Shown here in pieces: positions 1 to 11,595 of a stretch of 64,000 nt of DNA. Position 1 is the first letter of the stretch; each line of letters opens with the position of its first letter. The notes under the pieces were generated by a model. It was not told the origin of the DNA and did no database searches. It saw only the letters and a program-made list of their open reading frames with translations. This DNA comes from Populus alba (lineage: Eukaryota > Streptophyta > Magnoliopsida > Malpighiales > Salicaceae): contig NC_133298.1 of the NCBI RefSeq assembly GCF_005239225.2, positions 5,081,395-5,145,394 on the forward strand, written 5' to 3'. A program made the position numbers and the translations under genes.

Positions 1-409
1 GGAAGATAAATTTAATGGAAGGAAAGAAAGGGACATTAGTGATATAAATTAATCTTTGATAACCATAAGATGGACAGTGATTGTTAAGGTAGGTGGCATA
101 TATGGCCATGAGAAATGAAGAAAAGTCACATGGAGCAGTGCACCACCACACTTTCATGGCAGATCTATAGGGAGGGGAGGGGACCTTCTAAAAGGCAATA
201 TATTTTTCAAACACTAGCTAGCTAGCTGGTGGCGCTTTGGTCTTTTTTTCTTTTTCTTTGTTTTTTTATTTCCTCTCTGCAGACTTACCAAAGCTTGTGT
301 CATGGAGATGAGGTCACGTGCCTGCCTCCATGATGATGCAATAAATCTTTATCACATGCTTGGTTTTAATTTAACCACAGTTAATGTGGTGGTTTAATTT
401 AAGCCTAAG
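1..409. other. AT-rich intergenic DNA, no gene seen
   Basis: No coding frame of useful length and no recognised repeat was found. The stretch holds short homopolymer and pyrimidine runs, and it runs directly into the SINE-like relic that follows. Confidence 0.5.
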
Positions 410-580
410 AGGTGTGGTTCAACTTGTTAGAGCTTGAGTTTGCTCTCAAGAGATTACTAGTTTGAGTCTCGCAAATCTCAGGATCAATGAAGACTTACAT
501 TGTTATTAACTTTAAAACCCATAAAATTAATCGAGGTGTGCATAAATTGGTTTAAGACATCCATATTAATTTTTAAAAAA
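410..580 (+). mobile_element. Degenerate tRNA-derived SINE relic
   Basis: The stretch looks like the head of a tRNA-derived SINE. An A-box-like segment (GTTAGAGCTTGAG, about 426-438) is followed by a B-box-like GTTTGAGTCTC at 460-470, close to the Pol III consensus GGTTCGANTCC. The downstream body, ending near CATAAATTGGTTTAAGACATCC, resembles with many C-to-T changes the 3' part of a repeat I associate with Salicaceae SINEs. Decay is heavy and no target duplication was resolved. A tRNA pseudogene is the alternative. The family name was not checked. Confidence 0.55.
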
Positions 581-1740
581 ATATTTGCCCATTGATTCAT
601 GGAATTTCTTAATAATTAATTGAGTTGTCGCTTCCAAGAAACATTACAAGGCAGATAGAGTGATTTCTTGTTCAAGTTAATTAATGCTTCAATCATATTC
701 AAGTAAAGCAAGACTCGATGCATTTTTCGTTGATTACTCGTATTTAAACTAATAAAGTTATTGTTTATTAACTTGATCCAAACATCGATGTTAATAAAAA
801 TAAAAAAAATAATAAAAAATTAAAGGTGCAAATTCCGAGTTGAAGGACCACTTTGAAGCTTTGGATGGTCTCCTATAGAGAGAGATGTTAATTATAGGCT
901 GCTTGAAGCCTTGAACTTGGGGGTGAAGTTTTTGGACATTAACGGTATAAAATTATTTGCCGTAGAGTTCGATTCCATGTAGATTATTCCTTGGATTTTC
1001 ACGTGTTTTAGCATATGTGAGCACATTCACCAATGAAGCATGAACATGGGTGCAATATATGAACACGACCACACGATGCTGTATAATGATATAAAAAGGC
1101 TTCTAAAATCTTATTATATGTTAATACGTTGTTATTTTTCAAGTATATTATATATTATACAATGTCTTGAAAAAAAACTAGAAATAACTCTTAAAAGATC
1201 AATATAACTAATGATAATATATGATCAATTGAATAAAAAAAGAGGTAAGCTGTTAAAATAATTCAAATCAAATAAAAATAAAATAAAAAAAGCTAGAATC
1301 TCAACAATCTGTTTATTATAAATGCTTAGAGTTAATTTAAATACAAAAAAATTATATATAGATTAAACTAAAAATATTATTCTATCTTTAGTAAATAAAA
1401 CTAAATAAATATTATTTAACAAACATCATGATGTTTATATAATTATATATCACTGGATCCACGATATTTATTGTCTTCCCTTTAAAATCAAGTTATTATT
1501 AGTTATCTCCCTTTTCATTTATTTTTAAATTTATGATAAAATTATATAGTTTTTTAATTTATAAATAACAATATCATATTTCTGAAATGAAAATTAGAAA
1601 AAAAATAATCAAAACACTTTCATTTTCATTTCTTAAATATCTCTCGTCTAATAAACACATTATTATTTATCATTACTGTACTGATAAACATTATTAAAAA
1701 AATAACAATTAAAAAAGCTCAATTTAGTTTAATATTTAAT
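581..1740. other. AT-rich intergenic DNA, no gene seen
   Basis: No protein-coding signal was recognised on either strand. The sequence is A/T-rich with many short poly-A and poly-T runs, probably old transposon or MITE debris that I could not classify. Confidence 0.4.
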
Positions 1741-1752
1741 AGTATCTCAATT

Positions 1753-1783
<31 letters not shown>

Positions 1784-1810
1784 CTTTTTAAGCTTAAATT
1801 AATTGGTATT

Positions 1811-1851
1811 TAAGAAGAAAAAAAAATTGGTTCAAATATAGTTATATATAT

Positions 1852-1894
<43 letters not shown>

Positions 1895-1925
1895 CTATAT
1901 TTGAACCAATTTTTTTTTCTTCTTA
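1811..1925. repeat. Perfect palindrome centred on a TA microsatellite
   Basis: The 35-bp arm at 1811-1845 (starting TAAGAAGAAAAAAAAATTGG) reappears as its exact reverse complement at 1891-1925. The 45 bp between them is almost pure (TA)n, so nearly the whole 115 bp can fold on itself. A further (TA)n tract lies just upstream (about 1756-1779) and another just downstream (about 1927-1950). It may be a short foldback element in a TA microsatellite or a replication-generated inverted duplication; there is no coding content. Confidence 0.85.
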
Positions 1926-1926
1926 T

Positions 1927-2396
1927 AATATATATATATATATATATATATCCATGCCCGTAACACATTCAAACCGTGTGCTTAAAAAATGGAAGAAAGG
2001 CGTCAGAAATAAAAGTTCAACCGAAGATAATTAGATGTCGGCTAATTAAAAAGATGGGATGGAATGGAATGGATGCCATGAGTGCAGGAACGACCGCCGC
2101 AGTGCCGCCATATCTCTTTATTAATGGAAGTGTGAACTGAAAGAGAAAAGGTTTCACAATTGGCGGCGCTTCACTTACCGCCGTCAACGAATATTTGATG
2201 AACCAACAGTCAAAACCACTAATGAAATAGAATGAGAGGCAACATTCCATTAACCAACATTTTGAACCTAACTACTCAAGTAGAAAGGGACTTGGCCTTG
2301 TTTCGCCTATTTGAATCTTTTAAATATGTTTCTTTTTCTTAATATGCATTTGAGATTATTAATTGAGGTTAGATAGGCTATATCGTTTAATTAAAG
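1927..2396. other. Intergenic DNA, no gene recognised
   Basis: A 77-codon minus frame (2017-2250) covers a less AT-rich patch, but I recognise no family and there is no sign of splicing. It is most likely a chance frame. Confidence 0.4.
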
Positions 2397-2560
2397 GTGT
2401 GTTTAGTAACATGGTTCAACTTTTTTTTTTTTAAATGCTTTTTACATTTTTTTTTTCTTAATGGTTGATGTAAAGAATTAAGGGAAAAGAAAATATATTA
2501 TTTTAATATATTTTCAATTGAAAAACACTTTTAAAAGATACTGTATCACTGAACACACAC
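2397..2560. mobile_element. Short MITE-like element
   Basis: The segment begins GTGTGTTTAGTAAC and ends GTATCACTGAACACACAC, so the ends are imperfect inverted repeats of the type GTGTGTTYAGT. The interior is AT-rich with the stretch TTATTTTAATATATTTTCAA and the tail AAACACTTTTAAAA, features shared with other MITE-like segments in this window (about 17.9, 18.3, 18.6 and 52.1 kb). No coding capacity. Superfamily is uncertain and no target duplication was resolved. Confidence 0.5.
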
Positions 2561-2780
2561 TAAATATTAGGTAATATATATTGTTAAATCAATTTTATGT
2601 TATTTAAGATCTTAATTTTTTTTTCTTTATAAATAATTTTCAAAATATTTTTTTTTTATAGAATGAATTGTTAAATGTCTTAAAGGCCGGAGATGTTATT
2701 AATGGTTAAAAAGGATGTCTATTAAATGAAAATAAATAAATAAATAAAAACATTATAGACATCAACAATATATATAGTAA

Positions 2781-2985
2781 TGTTATAAAATTTATAATTA
2801 TATATTAAAATCTCTTAAACTTCATGACTCTTGGTTTTAGTCTCTTGATTTTCATGACAATTGGATTTCTAGTGTCCTTTAAATAGAATACTTAAGCTCT
2901 TGTATAAATAAACTACTAGTTCAATTACTTACTTTCTCTTCTGAAATTTATTATACGATCATGAAATCTATTAAAATAAATGTTA
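2781..2985 (+). repeat. 5' LTR of a decayed Ty1/copia element (approximate)
   Basis: The sequence starting TGTTATAAAATTTATAATTA at 2781 recurs at 6295, and the similarity continues through CTTGGTTTTAGTCTCTTG and TCTAGTGTCCTTTAA. The two copies differ at many positions with indels, so the insertion is old. The right edge of this LTR is only approximate, because the copies stop aligning reliably past about 2960. No initiator-tRNA primer site is visible after it, which suggests that the leader and gag were deleted. Confidence 0.65.
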
Positions 2986-2999
2986 CGATACACTAGAAG

Positions 3000-5960
3000 T
3001 GTTTCAACCAAGAAATATTTATGCTTTGGCATGATTGACTTGGATATCTAGAATCAATAATGATACGATAAATTATTGAAAAACTCACATGGTCGTCCTT
3101 TAAAGAACTTGAAGATTCTTTTACCAAGTGAAAATCTATGTGCTGCTTATTCTCAAGGTAAATTAATTACCAAACCATCTCTTTCAAATGTTGTTATAGA
3201 ATCACCATCTTTTTTTAAAAGAATTCAAGGAGATATATGTGGATCTATTTATCCACCATACGAACCTTTTAGATATTTTATGATATTGATTAATACATCA
3301 AGTAAATGGTCACATGTTTGTTTACTATCTAGTTGAAATGATGCATTTGATAGATTAATAGCACAAATTATCATACTACAGATGCAATTTCTTGATTATC
3401 CAATCAAGAAAATTCAATTAGACAATGTTGGTGAGTTTACTTCTCAAACATTTGATACTTGTTGCATTTTTATTGGAATTAATGTTGAACATCATGTTGC
3501 CCATTTACATACTCAAAATGATCTAGCAAAATTTCTAAACCATTACTTATGAAATCAAAATTACCTACATATGTTTGGGGACATGTTATAATTTTACATA
3601 TTGCATCATTGGTTAAAATTAGACTAAGTGCTTACCATAATATTCTCCTTTGCAACTTATTTTTGGTATACCACCAAATATATTTCATCTATGAACTTTT
3701 GGTTGTACGGTTGTTGTGCGTATAACACCCTTACAAAGGACTAAAATGGTTCCACAACATAGAATAGGAATTTATGATGATTTTTATTCTCTATCTATTA
3801 TTAGATTCCTTGAACCTTTAATTAGTGATGTTTTTAAGGCATGTTTTGAAGATTGTCATTTTGATGAGAACATTTTCCCATCATTAGGGAAAGAAAAGTT
3901 AGTGCTTGAAGCACGACAAAAAATTATTTGAAATAACTCGAAGTTATCTCATTTTGATGCAAAGACAAATCAATGTGAATTTGAAGTTCAAAGGATAATT
4001 CATTTAGAAAATATTGCAAATCAATTATAAGATGTTTCAACAATATTGAAAAGATGATTAAATCTCATATTCTAGCTGCAAATGCTCCATCTAAAATTGA
4101 AATTCTTGAAGGAAAAAGGGCAACATAGTAATAAATGAATCTATACCACGCTTGAAACGTGAAAGACCCTTGGTGCTAAGGAGAAAAATCCTAGAAAATA
4201 AAAATTACAACAAATAGATTATGATACTTTTGAAGATTTTTTATCCATAAAAAAAGCGATAAATATTATATGAAAATCATCTCCTAATATTGATCCTTCT
4301 GAAGAGACATCTCTTGAAGAGATGCAGATACCTGGAAATAATGAGATATTCATAAACTATGTTTACACATGAGAGATTTTAGATCAAAATAAAATTATCA
4401 TAAATGTTGTATTTGCATTTAAGGTTGCTTTTGGAATTACCAAAAGTGATGATGAAATTGAACCACAAACTGTTGAAGAATGTCAATATAGAAATGATTG
4501 GATAATGTGAAAAGAAGCAATCCAAACAGAGTTAAACTCACTTGAAAAACGTGAAGTATTTGGACTTATAGTTCATACACCTAAAGATGTTATGCCTGTT
4601 GAATAGAAGTGGGTTTACATTAGAAAATGAAATGAGAACAATGAAATTGTTTGATATACGGCACGACTTATTGGGCAAGGTTTCTTACAAAGACATGACA
4701 TTGATTATAAGGAAACTTCTTATCATTATAACTACAATCACTTTCAGATTTTTGATTGGTTTAGTAGTCTCAAAAACTCTAGATAGGCTTTTAATGAATG
4801 TAGTTACAACATATCTATAAGGTTCATTAGATAAAGATATCCGTATAAAAATCCCTAAAGGATTCAAAATGCCTGAAGCTTTTTATGATAAATCTAGAAG
4901 TGTTTATTTTATTAAACTATAAAAAAAATTTTATGGGTTGAAGCAATTTGGTCAAATATGGTATAATCATCTTAATGAATACCTTTCTAGAAAATGGTTT
5001 GAAAATAATGAGATTTATCCATGTATTTTTATTAAGAAAACTACATACGAATTTGCTATTGTTGCAGTATATGTTGATGATTTAAATCTTATTAGTACTC
5101 TTGAAGAGCTCATAAAAAATACAACCTATTTGAAAGATGAATTTGAGATGAAAGATCTCATAATTATTTTTTTTATCTTGATTTATAAATTGAACATTTT
5201 TTCCATCAATCGATGTATACAGAAAAAGTATTAAAGCACTTTTACATGGATAATGTTCATCCTTTTAGTACATGTATGGTTATTCGATCACTTGATGTGA
5301 GTAAAGATCCTTTTCGATCGTTTGAAGAGGATGATGAAATTCTTTATACAAAAGTACCATATCTTAGTGATATTGAAGCACTTAGGTATCTTGCAAATTA
5401 TACAAGCACGTATATAGCTTATGTAGTTAATTTATTGGAAAGAGACACTTTCACTCCCACAAAGACATTGGAATAACTAAAATGAGGTTATTTTATAGTG
5501 GATCAAATTCATAATTGGTTGGATAGGCAAATGCATGTTATATCACAAACAAGTTATCTATTTACCTATGGAAACACTGCAATTTCTTGGAGATCTATCA
5601 AACAAATATTAGTGGCTACTTCATCAAATCATTCATAAATTATTGCAATTCATGAAGCAAGTCGAGAATGTATATAACTAAGGTCAATTGTGCATCATAT
5701 AAAAGAAAAATATGGATTGTCAACCATTAAAGATAGTCCCTCAATATTGTTTGAAGATAATATTGTCTACATCACTCAACTTAAAGGAGGCTATATTAAA
5801 TGAGACAAAACAAAGTATATCTTACTAAAATTCTTTTATACTCACAAGATTCAACAGAAGGGAAAAATTAATATTAAGCAAATTAGGTCAAATAATAATT
5901 TAGCAGACTTATTTACAAAGTCTTTATCAGCCTCAACTTTCAAGAAGCTTGTCTACAATA
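3000..5960 (+). pseudogene. Degenerate Ty1/copia polyprotein (integrase, RT, RNase H)
   Basis: Broken frames follow copia pol order. Near 3020-3110 there is a pre-integrase relic (LWHD..., IIENSHGRPLKN-like). At 3076-3520 there is an integrase core with RIQGDICGSIYPPYEPFRYF, SSKWSHVCLLS, IKKIQLDN and GEFTSQ. At 3720-3930 lies the RTKMVPQHRIGIY segment. RT pieces occupy about 4480-5480, including a WKEA-type start broken by a stop, FYGLKQFGQIWYNHL, and AVYVDDLNLI at about 5065-5094 (a YVDD-type catalytic motif). RNase H and tail pieces lie at 5480-5960. Gag and protease were not found. Many stops and frameshifts make the element non-functional. Confidence 0.85.
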
Positions 5961-6294
5961 TTGAAATGCATCATCTTAAAGATTTATCATAAGACATGTA
6001 CTTTTAAGGTGAAGTTAATACAAATTATACTCTTTTTACTATTGTTTAGGTTTTTCCCATTGCATTTTACTTTGCAAGGTTTTGACTAGGCAAATTGGTA
6101 TTTTTGTGAATCATAAAGTATTCAAATATGGATCTTGAAGTGTGTATATTAAATCTTCTATTGAATTCTAAAGTACTCAAAAATCACATAAAAATGTTGT
6201 ACTCTTTTTCCTTAGTTTTTTTTTCATTAGGGTTTTTTTTTTTTGCAAGGTTTTAATGAGACATATTTTGAGTACATGGTCATTCAAGGAGAAG

Positions 6295-6540
6295 TGTTAT
6301 AAAATTTATAATTATATATATTGAATGTTCATTTGAATCTCTTAGACTTCATGAAATTTGGTTTTAGTCTCTTGGTTTTTCATGATAGTTGAATTTTCTA
6401 GTGTCCTTTAATGTTCTCATTTCTTATCTTATAAACAAGCTACTTGTTTTATATTCTAGGGATTGAAAATTATATACAAGAAAATGTGTAAATTTCTCTT
6501 TTAATTTTTAATATTCTGAACATATATGTTCTTACTTATT
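6295..6540 (+). repeat. 3' LTR of the decayed Ty1/copia element (approximate)
   Basis: This is the second copy of the TGTTATAAAATTTATAATTA sequence. It is preceded directly by a purine-rich tract (CATTCAAGGAGAAG, ending 6294) that fits a polypurine tract and supports the plus orientation of the element. The outer boundary is uncertain and I could not identify a target-site duplication. Confidence 0.65.
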
Positions 6541-7390
6541 CTTTATATTTTTTACAAATACATTTTATTTATTTATTTGATGAAAAGAGATTTCTTGAAC
6601 CATTTTGTGCGACGTCTACAGCTGAAGAAATAAGATTCTGTCCCTGAAATACGCAAGTATACATGAAAGAGAAGTGCTCTGGATCCTAGAAGGCAAGTCT
6701 TAGTCGCAAGGAGAAAGATCAATGTATATATGCATGCACGCACACTAGTGGAGCCGAGACGAACATCATCAAGGACATGGGAATCAAATGCATACACACT
6801 CACCAACTCCATGGTGAACCACAGCCAACATGCCACCGTCGTTGCTGCAACCCCACGTTAGGGCTGGCCCCGTCAAGTCTTCGCACGTCATCTCTCTTTC
6901 TGTTTGAGGTGCTCTTGGCAGCCGACCCCTTTTCTCTCTTTCATTATCACACATGATCTGGATACCTCCTTTTCATTTTCCACACAAGAGAACAAAATTA
7001 GCGAGTGCTGTCAGGAATAGATAACGACACTAGTGGCTCAAACTTAGGGTGATACGCGTTCAATGGCAGTGGAGGATCCTCCTTGAGACAGCGGAGGGGC
7101 ATGCACTTGCAGCAGCTATCTACGATATCTTTCTTCTTTTTTTTATTAAAAAATAAAAATGGGCGGAGAGGGACATACCATATGGGCGGCTCAAGGAGGC
7201 GCAGTGGCTTCCATTGATTGCTTGGGTTGTCCCTTTAACTATTTCCAATGATAATCATTGAGCTTGACTATGAATATATAGTTCCTCACACAGCTAGCTT
7301 AAAGTGAATTGTCACTTTGGATGAACTTGTTAATGTATATATATGACAAAAAATGAGGCCTAAGTTTACATAATTTTTATCTTATAAAGT
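6541..7390. other. Intergenic DNA, no gene recognised
   Basis: A patch at about 6570-7260 is less AT-rich and supports a few short frames, such as 87 codons on the minus strand (6573-6836). None shows a family motif or splice structure. It may be old gene or transposon debris. Confidence 0.4.
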
Positions 7391-7399
7391 AAGTATGAT

Positions 7400-7400
<1 letters not shown>

Positions 7401-7462
<62 letters not shown>
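7401..7462. repeat. (TA)n microsatellite
   Basis: About 30 TA units run up to a short (CA)n stretch that directly precedes the inverted-repeat element at 7471. A shorter TA tract (about 7626-7645) separates arms two and three of that element, so the element appears to sit inside, or to have carried, the microsatellite. Confidence 0.9.
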
Positions 7463-7470
<8 letters not shown>

Positions 7471-7471
<1 letters not shown>

Positions 7472-7728
7472 CTACAAAGTCAGCCAGACATACAGATAAC
7501 TTGAACAATAATTCAAGACCTCCCCTAACAAAAAAAAATCAAAAATAAATATAAATATATTTTTTTTGCTAGGGGAGGTCTTGAATTATTGTTCAAGTTA
7601 TCTGTATGTCTGACTGACTTTGTAGGTATATATATATATATATATTATTAATTTTTGAATTTTTTTTTTGTTAGGGGAGTTCTTGAATTATTGTTCAAGT
7701 TATCTGTATGTCTGGCTGACTTTGTAGG
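7471..7728. repeat. Three-arm inverted/direct repeat (foldback/MITE-like)
   Basis: A 57-bp sequence occurs three times: inverted at 7471-7527 (starting CCTACAAAGTCAGCCAGACA), and forward at 7570-7626 and 7672-7728 (both ending GCTGACTTTGTAGG or GACTGACTTTGTAGG). Reading by eye, arm 1 differs from each of arms 2 and 3 at a single position, and arms 2 and 3 differ from each other at two. Arms 1 and 2 are separated by only about 42 AT-rich bases, so a transcript would form a long near-perfect hairpin. Flanks are (TA)n. No coding content; family unknown. Confidence 0.85.
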
Positions 7729-7877
7729 TTACAAGTATAAAAAGAATTTATTTATTGTGAGCCGATGCCATTATACAAGGGTTTATTTTTCATGGCTTGG
7801 TAGTGGCATAGCAATGTTTAGTGATAGAAATTAATGGAAGGTGACGAGGTATACTGAGAACCCAAGGACAATGATAT

Positions 7878-8090
7878 TGTAGAAAATTTATTTTAATTAA
7901 ATAAATTATAGGTGAATAAAAAATTAATTTTAAAGAATCTTTGGTTTTCATACTTAAATAATCATTAGTTTTTTAAATTTAATTCTTGATTTATACTGGC
8001 TAATTAAAGGTTGATAATAGTGAGAATTAATTTTTATTAATTCTTTAACCGTTTAGCTTTTAAATTTCACTATAAAAGGGGAAAGGGGGG
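7878..8090 (+). repeat. First part of a split left LTR (second LTR element)
   Basis: The segment from TGTAGAAAATTTATTTTAAT aligns with the sequence starting at 11596 (TGTTGGAAATTTGTTTTAAT). The similarity continues through GGTTGATAATAGTGAGAATT to about 8090. Beyond that the alignment is lost and resumes only at about 9663, implying a later insertion or rearrangement inside the LTR. Confidence 0.55.
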
Positions 8091-8789
8091 GTAAAGGAGA
8101 GTTTCTTGTCATCACTCATTTTTTACCTCTATTTTCAATATATTTTTTTAATAGTGAAAGAATACAGTGAAAACCACTAGAGAGAAAGATCGAGAAGAAA
8201 ATGATAAAGAGGACCAAATCATCAACTACGCATATTTTCTTTCTTATATGTTTATTTATCTCACTATTGATCAAGGAGTGAAGATGAGACAAAGGAGCTT
8301 TGAATCAACCAACTTACAAACCTCCAGCAATGACGACGCGTGAATCTATACGTTAGTGGTTGCATGGTTACATGTTCCATCACCATTCCAGCAATCCTCC
8401 AGCCTTGATCTCACTAGATCTTGGACACGTTAAACACCTTGAAAGATCAATTTGTAAACTCAAATAATATTTTTTTTTTTTGAAAAGTTGCTAAAATGTT
8501 ATGAGATTTAGGACAAAATACTCATTGTTGTGCATAATGGAATTATTGTGTTAGGGGCTTGTTAAATTTGTTGAGTATTTGGTTTGATTTGTTTTAATAT
8601 GATTGGATATGGACTGATTAATTTTGATTTTGTATGTTGGTTGGGTGGATAAGATAAGATGATTGAATATAGCCCATAAACTTTGAATTTGAGAATTTTT
8701 AGATCATCGTGAAAAATCTTGAGATGAACATTATATGGAGCAATTTTTTTTAAAAAAATTTTTTCTTAACAATAATAATTGATTAATCT

Positions 8790-9435
8790 ACTCAATATGG
8801 CATGGTCTAACCTTAGGCTCTGTCTTTTGGATGTTGATTTTTAAAAAAAATTTAAATAAATAAAATATGGTTTTAAAGGTAATAAAAAAAAATAAAAGAC
8901 AATGATGAAAAAAAAATAGTAATAAAATCATCCTTGTATTAATTTTTTGTATTAGTTGTTAACTGACCGAAGATGAAATAATTTATATTAGATTCTGTCT
9001 TTTAGATGGTGGTTATCGAATAACAATTCTAATTCATTCTTGATCGTTGAATTAATTATTTCTATTAATTATCGGTGACCCAAGATGGTAGGGCTTAATA
9101 TTGGATCATGTTCTTTGGATGTCAATAATTGAATAATAGTACCAATTAATACATGATCTATAGGATATTAATCAATAAAATTTTTAGTCACCCTATAACC
9201 ATTTTAATCTTTACAAATTCAATTCAATGTTCTTATCATTTATCAAGTAGCCCAAAATGGTATGGTCCAATAGTGGGCCCTATTCTTTAGATGCTAATTA
9301 ATAGATAATATTTATTTTTCAACTTACAATAAACCGTATATATAGGTGTCCTTATCATTTCCAAATAACCCTGGATGATGAGGTCCAATAGTGGGCCTTG
9401 TCCTTTAGACGCTGTTTTGTGAAAGATAATAATAC
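8790..9435. repeat. Degenerate tandem array with GGTCCAATAGTGGGCC-like core
   Basis: Four or five diverged copies of one motif are spaced roughly 110-170 bp apart. The best preserved are at about 9250-9300 (GGTCCAATAGTGGGCCCT then TTCTTTAGATGCTAATT) and 9375-9425 (GGTCCAATAGTGGGCCTTGT then CCTTTAGACGCTG). Weaker copies lie near 8800-8840, 8970-9010 and 9080-9130 (TTCTTTGGATGTCAAT). The array lies inside the segment that splits the left LTR. I do not recognise the unit. Confidence 0.55.
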
Positions 9436-9662
9436 CCTGAACCTTGAATAACATACATTCTAATTTAGGCAAACAACCAACAATGTAGCTTAATTTAGGT
9501 AAGATGTATATGTTAATGTCTATCTTTCCTATTACATAACCAACCTCTTATCCAAAACCTTTAAAGACTAGTTAAGGTTTCTAGTTACCATAAAACTAGG
9601 TGTCGACTCATTTTTTTCTATTTTACCTCTTTTACATGTTACCTTGTCGCGGTGTCCACATG

Positions 9663-9957
9663 TAGCATTTCTAACTAGAATTTCATAGATTTTTCCACTC
9701 TTTCCCACTTCATTTTTAGTGTTTACATTCTCTTTTATGTTTTGGTTTTCCTCCCAAATCTAGAGTTTATGTTCATATTGTTGAAAGATATTGGAGTTTC
9801 ATATTTTTTATGTGCATCTAAACCAAGGTGTTGTTGTTGAAATCTTAGGAGTCATATTGCAAGTATCATTTTTGTTTTAATTTAAGCATGTATATTTTTA
9901 TTATCAGCATGCAAGCTAGGAACTTAAATTAATATCATTTGTAAGTTTGGATATATG
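9663..9957 (+). repeat. Second part of the split left LTR
   Basis: The stretch from TTTCTAACTAGAATTTCATA through GTGCATCTAAACCAAGGTG and TTTTAATTTAAGCATGTATA aligns with about 11802-12221 of the right LTR. With 7878-8090 it accounts for one LTR copy, separated by about 1.57 kb of foreign sequence. Confidence 0.55.
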
Positions 9958-11595
9958 CTTAGCATGTATGCTAGTATTATATTTGTGTTGAAAACATGTT
10001 TGCATATGTTATTATTTTGCATGCTTATCAATTTGAACTTGTATGTAACTCTAGGCTTCCCTTATAAACCTTCTTATGTTTAACATACCTTGTTATGATA
10101 AACTAATAATTATTTCTCACTAGTCTAATACACACACACACACACAAACTTTGGTACTACAATCTTAAGACTTTATCCTTATATTAGACTTTTTTTTAGT
10201 TTATCTTGTGAAAAAAAAATGAAAAAAAAATATAAATTAATTATGAAAGAGGTTATTAGCATCTTTAAAGTATAAGTTACCATTTAACTTTCTTTTAAGT
10301 TGTTATATTCTCACATATGGATTTAATTTTATTTCTATATGCTTTAATTTGTTAATTTGTTTATGTTATCTTACTTATACTCTATAAGATTGACATCAAA
10401 GTTATCTAGTTGGTTTTGTTTGCATATATGTTCATGTTCATATATATAGAAAGTTAGTGCGGTAGATAGATGTAGTCTATGAATTTTTGTCTAAGAAGAT
10501 TGGATTTTAAGCAGAACCATTTGTAACCCCTCCATTCTTTTTTGAGAACTTACTTGGTGAAAGTATTATTCACACGATATTATTTTTGCATACAATATAA
10601 TTTGTAAGTGAAATAATGATAATTAAATAAATCTCAGTGAATAAAATAAGGCTTAACATAGTAATCCAAAAAAATAAATGATTGTGGGTTTTATCCTGCA
10701 TAGTTTAAATATTTTTTTATTCAAAAAACTACTTTTTTACAAGTTTTATTGTATTACTTGCTTATTGTGGAGATAAAATATTTATTTATAAATAGTGTTG
10801 GCTATTGTTATTTATAGATTGTATCATGTCTTCTACTCATTTTATTGAAGATTTGGTTATGTCAACCAATGCTGCTTTGACAAGTATCACTTCAACAGTG
10901 ATGATTCTATCATCACCTTTTATGGTGTTTGGTGAGAAACTTGTAAGGGTTTGACGGGAGAGCTTATGTATAATTCATCGAGAGAAATGAGTTTAAAGCC
11001 TTTAAAAGATGAAAGAGTGTAATGATGATAACTAAACCTAGCTGATTAGAGATCCTAAAATCTAGATTCAAGTGGAAAATAAGTCATATAACATTCTCAG
11101 TAGCAATAGAAAATTATTATTTCTTGCCTACTTCTATGATAAAATAAGTGCTAGCTGCAGTGTGATAAAGGGTGAGATGAGCTCTTACTGATTTCTATAT
11201 TTTGGTACACCAAGTGAGTTATAACATAATACTTTTAATGAAAAATCTCCTATATGAGTGAGAAATATAAATAATTATTTGAGAATTTCAATAAAGGCTG
11301 AATTTTCTAAAGCACTCATAAATCCAAGAGTTGTTCAGGGCTAAAATGAATATAACCAAAGAAAATATCTAGATAGAGAACTATGTGATTACTATTGTCA
11401 TGGTTTATATAAAGATTGAATAGTTCAAGACAACACATTCGCTATTTAATCGAGTAAACTGGCAAGATTTCACTAAGGAAGGTTCAAAGCCAAAAGTTAT
11501 CTATATTGATATAGTAATCTACCATATCAGTATCTCTCAACAAATTCTTGAGTCATTTTCAAATTAATGAGATAATTTCCATTCAAATAAGGGAT
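9958..11595 (+). mobile_element. Internal region of a decayed LTR element
   Basis: This lies between the two LTR-like repeats. A possible gag start (ATG at about 10827, followed by STHFIEDLVMSTNAALTSIT in translation) is followed by stops within a short distance. No protease, RT or integrase motif was recognised. The segment ends with AAATAAGGGA just before the right LTR, a weak polypurine tract. It is probably a gag-only or internally deleted element. Confidence 0.45.

Noticed and set aside
410..490. A functional tRNA gene
   Set aside because: A and B boxes are visible but no cloverleaf with a plausible anticodon arm and acceptor stem could be formed; a tRNA-derived SINE relic fits better.
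7401..7728. CRISPR-like repeat array
   Set aside because: Only three arms, one of them inverted, with microsatellite spacers in a plant nuclear context; a foldback element explains it.
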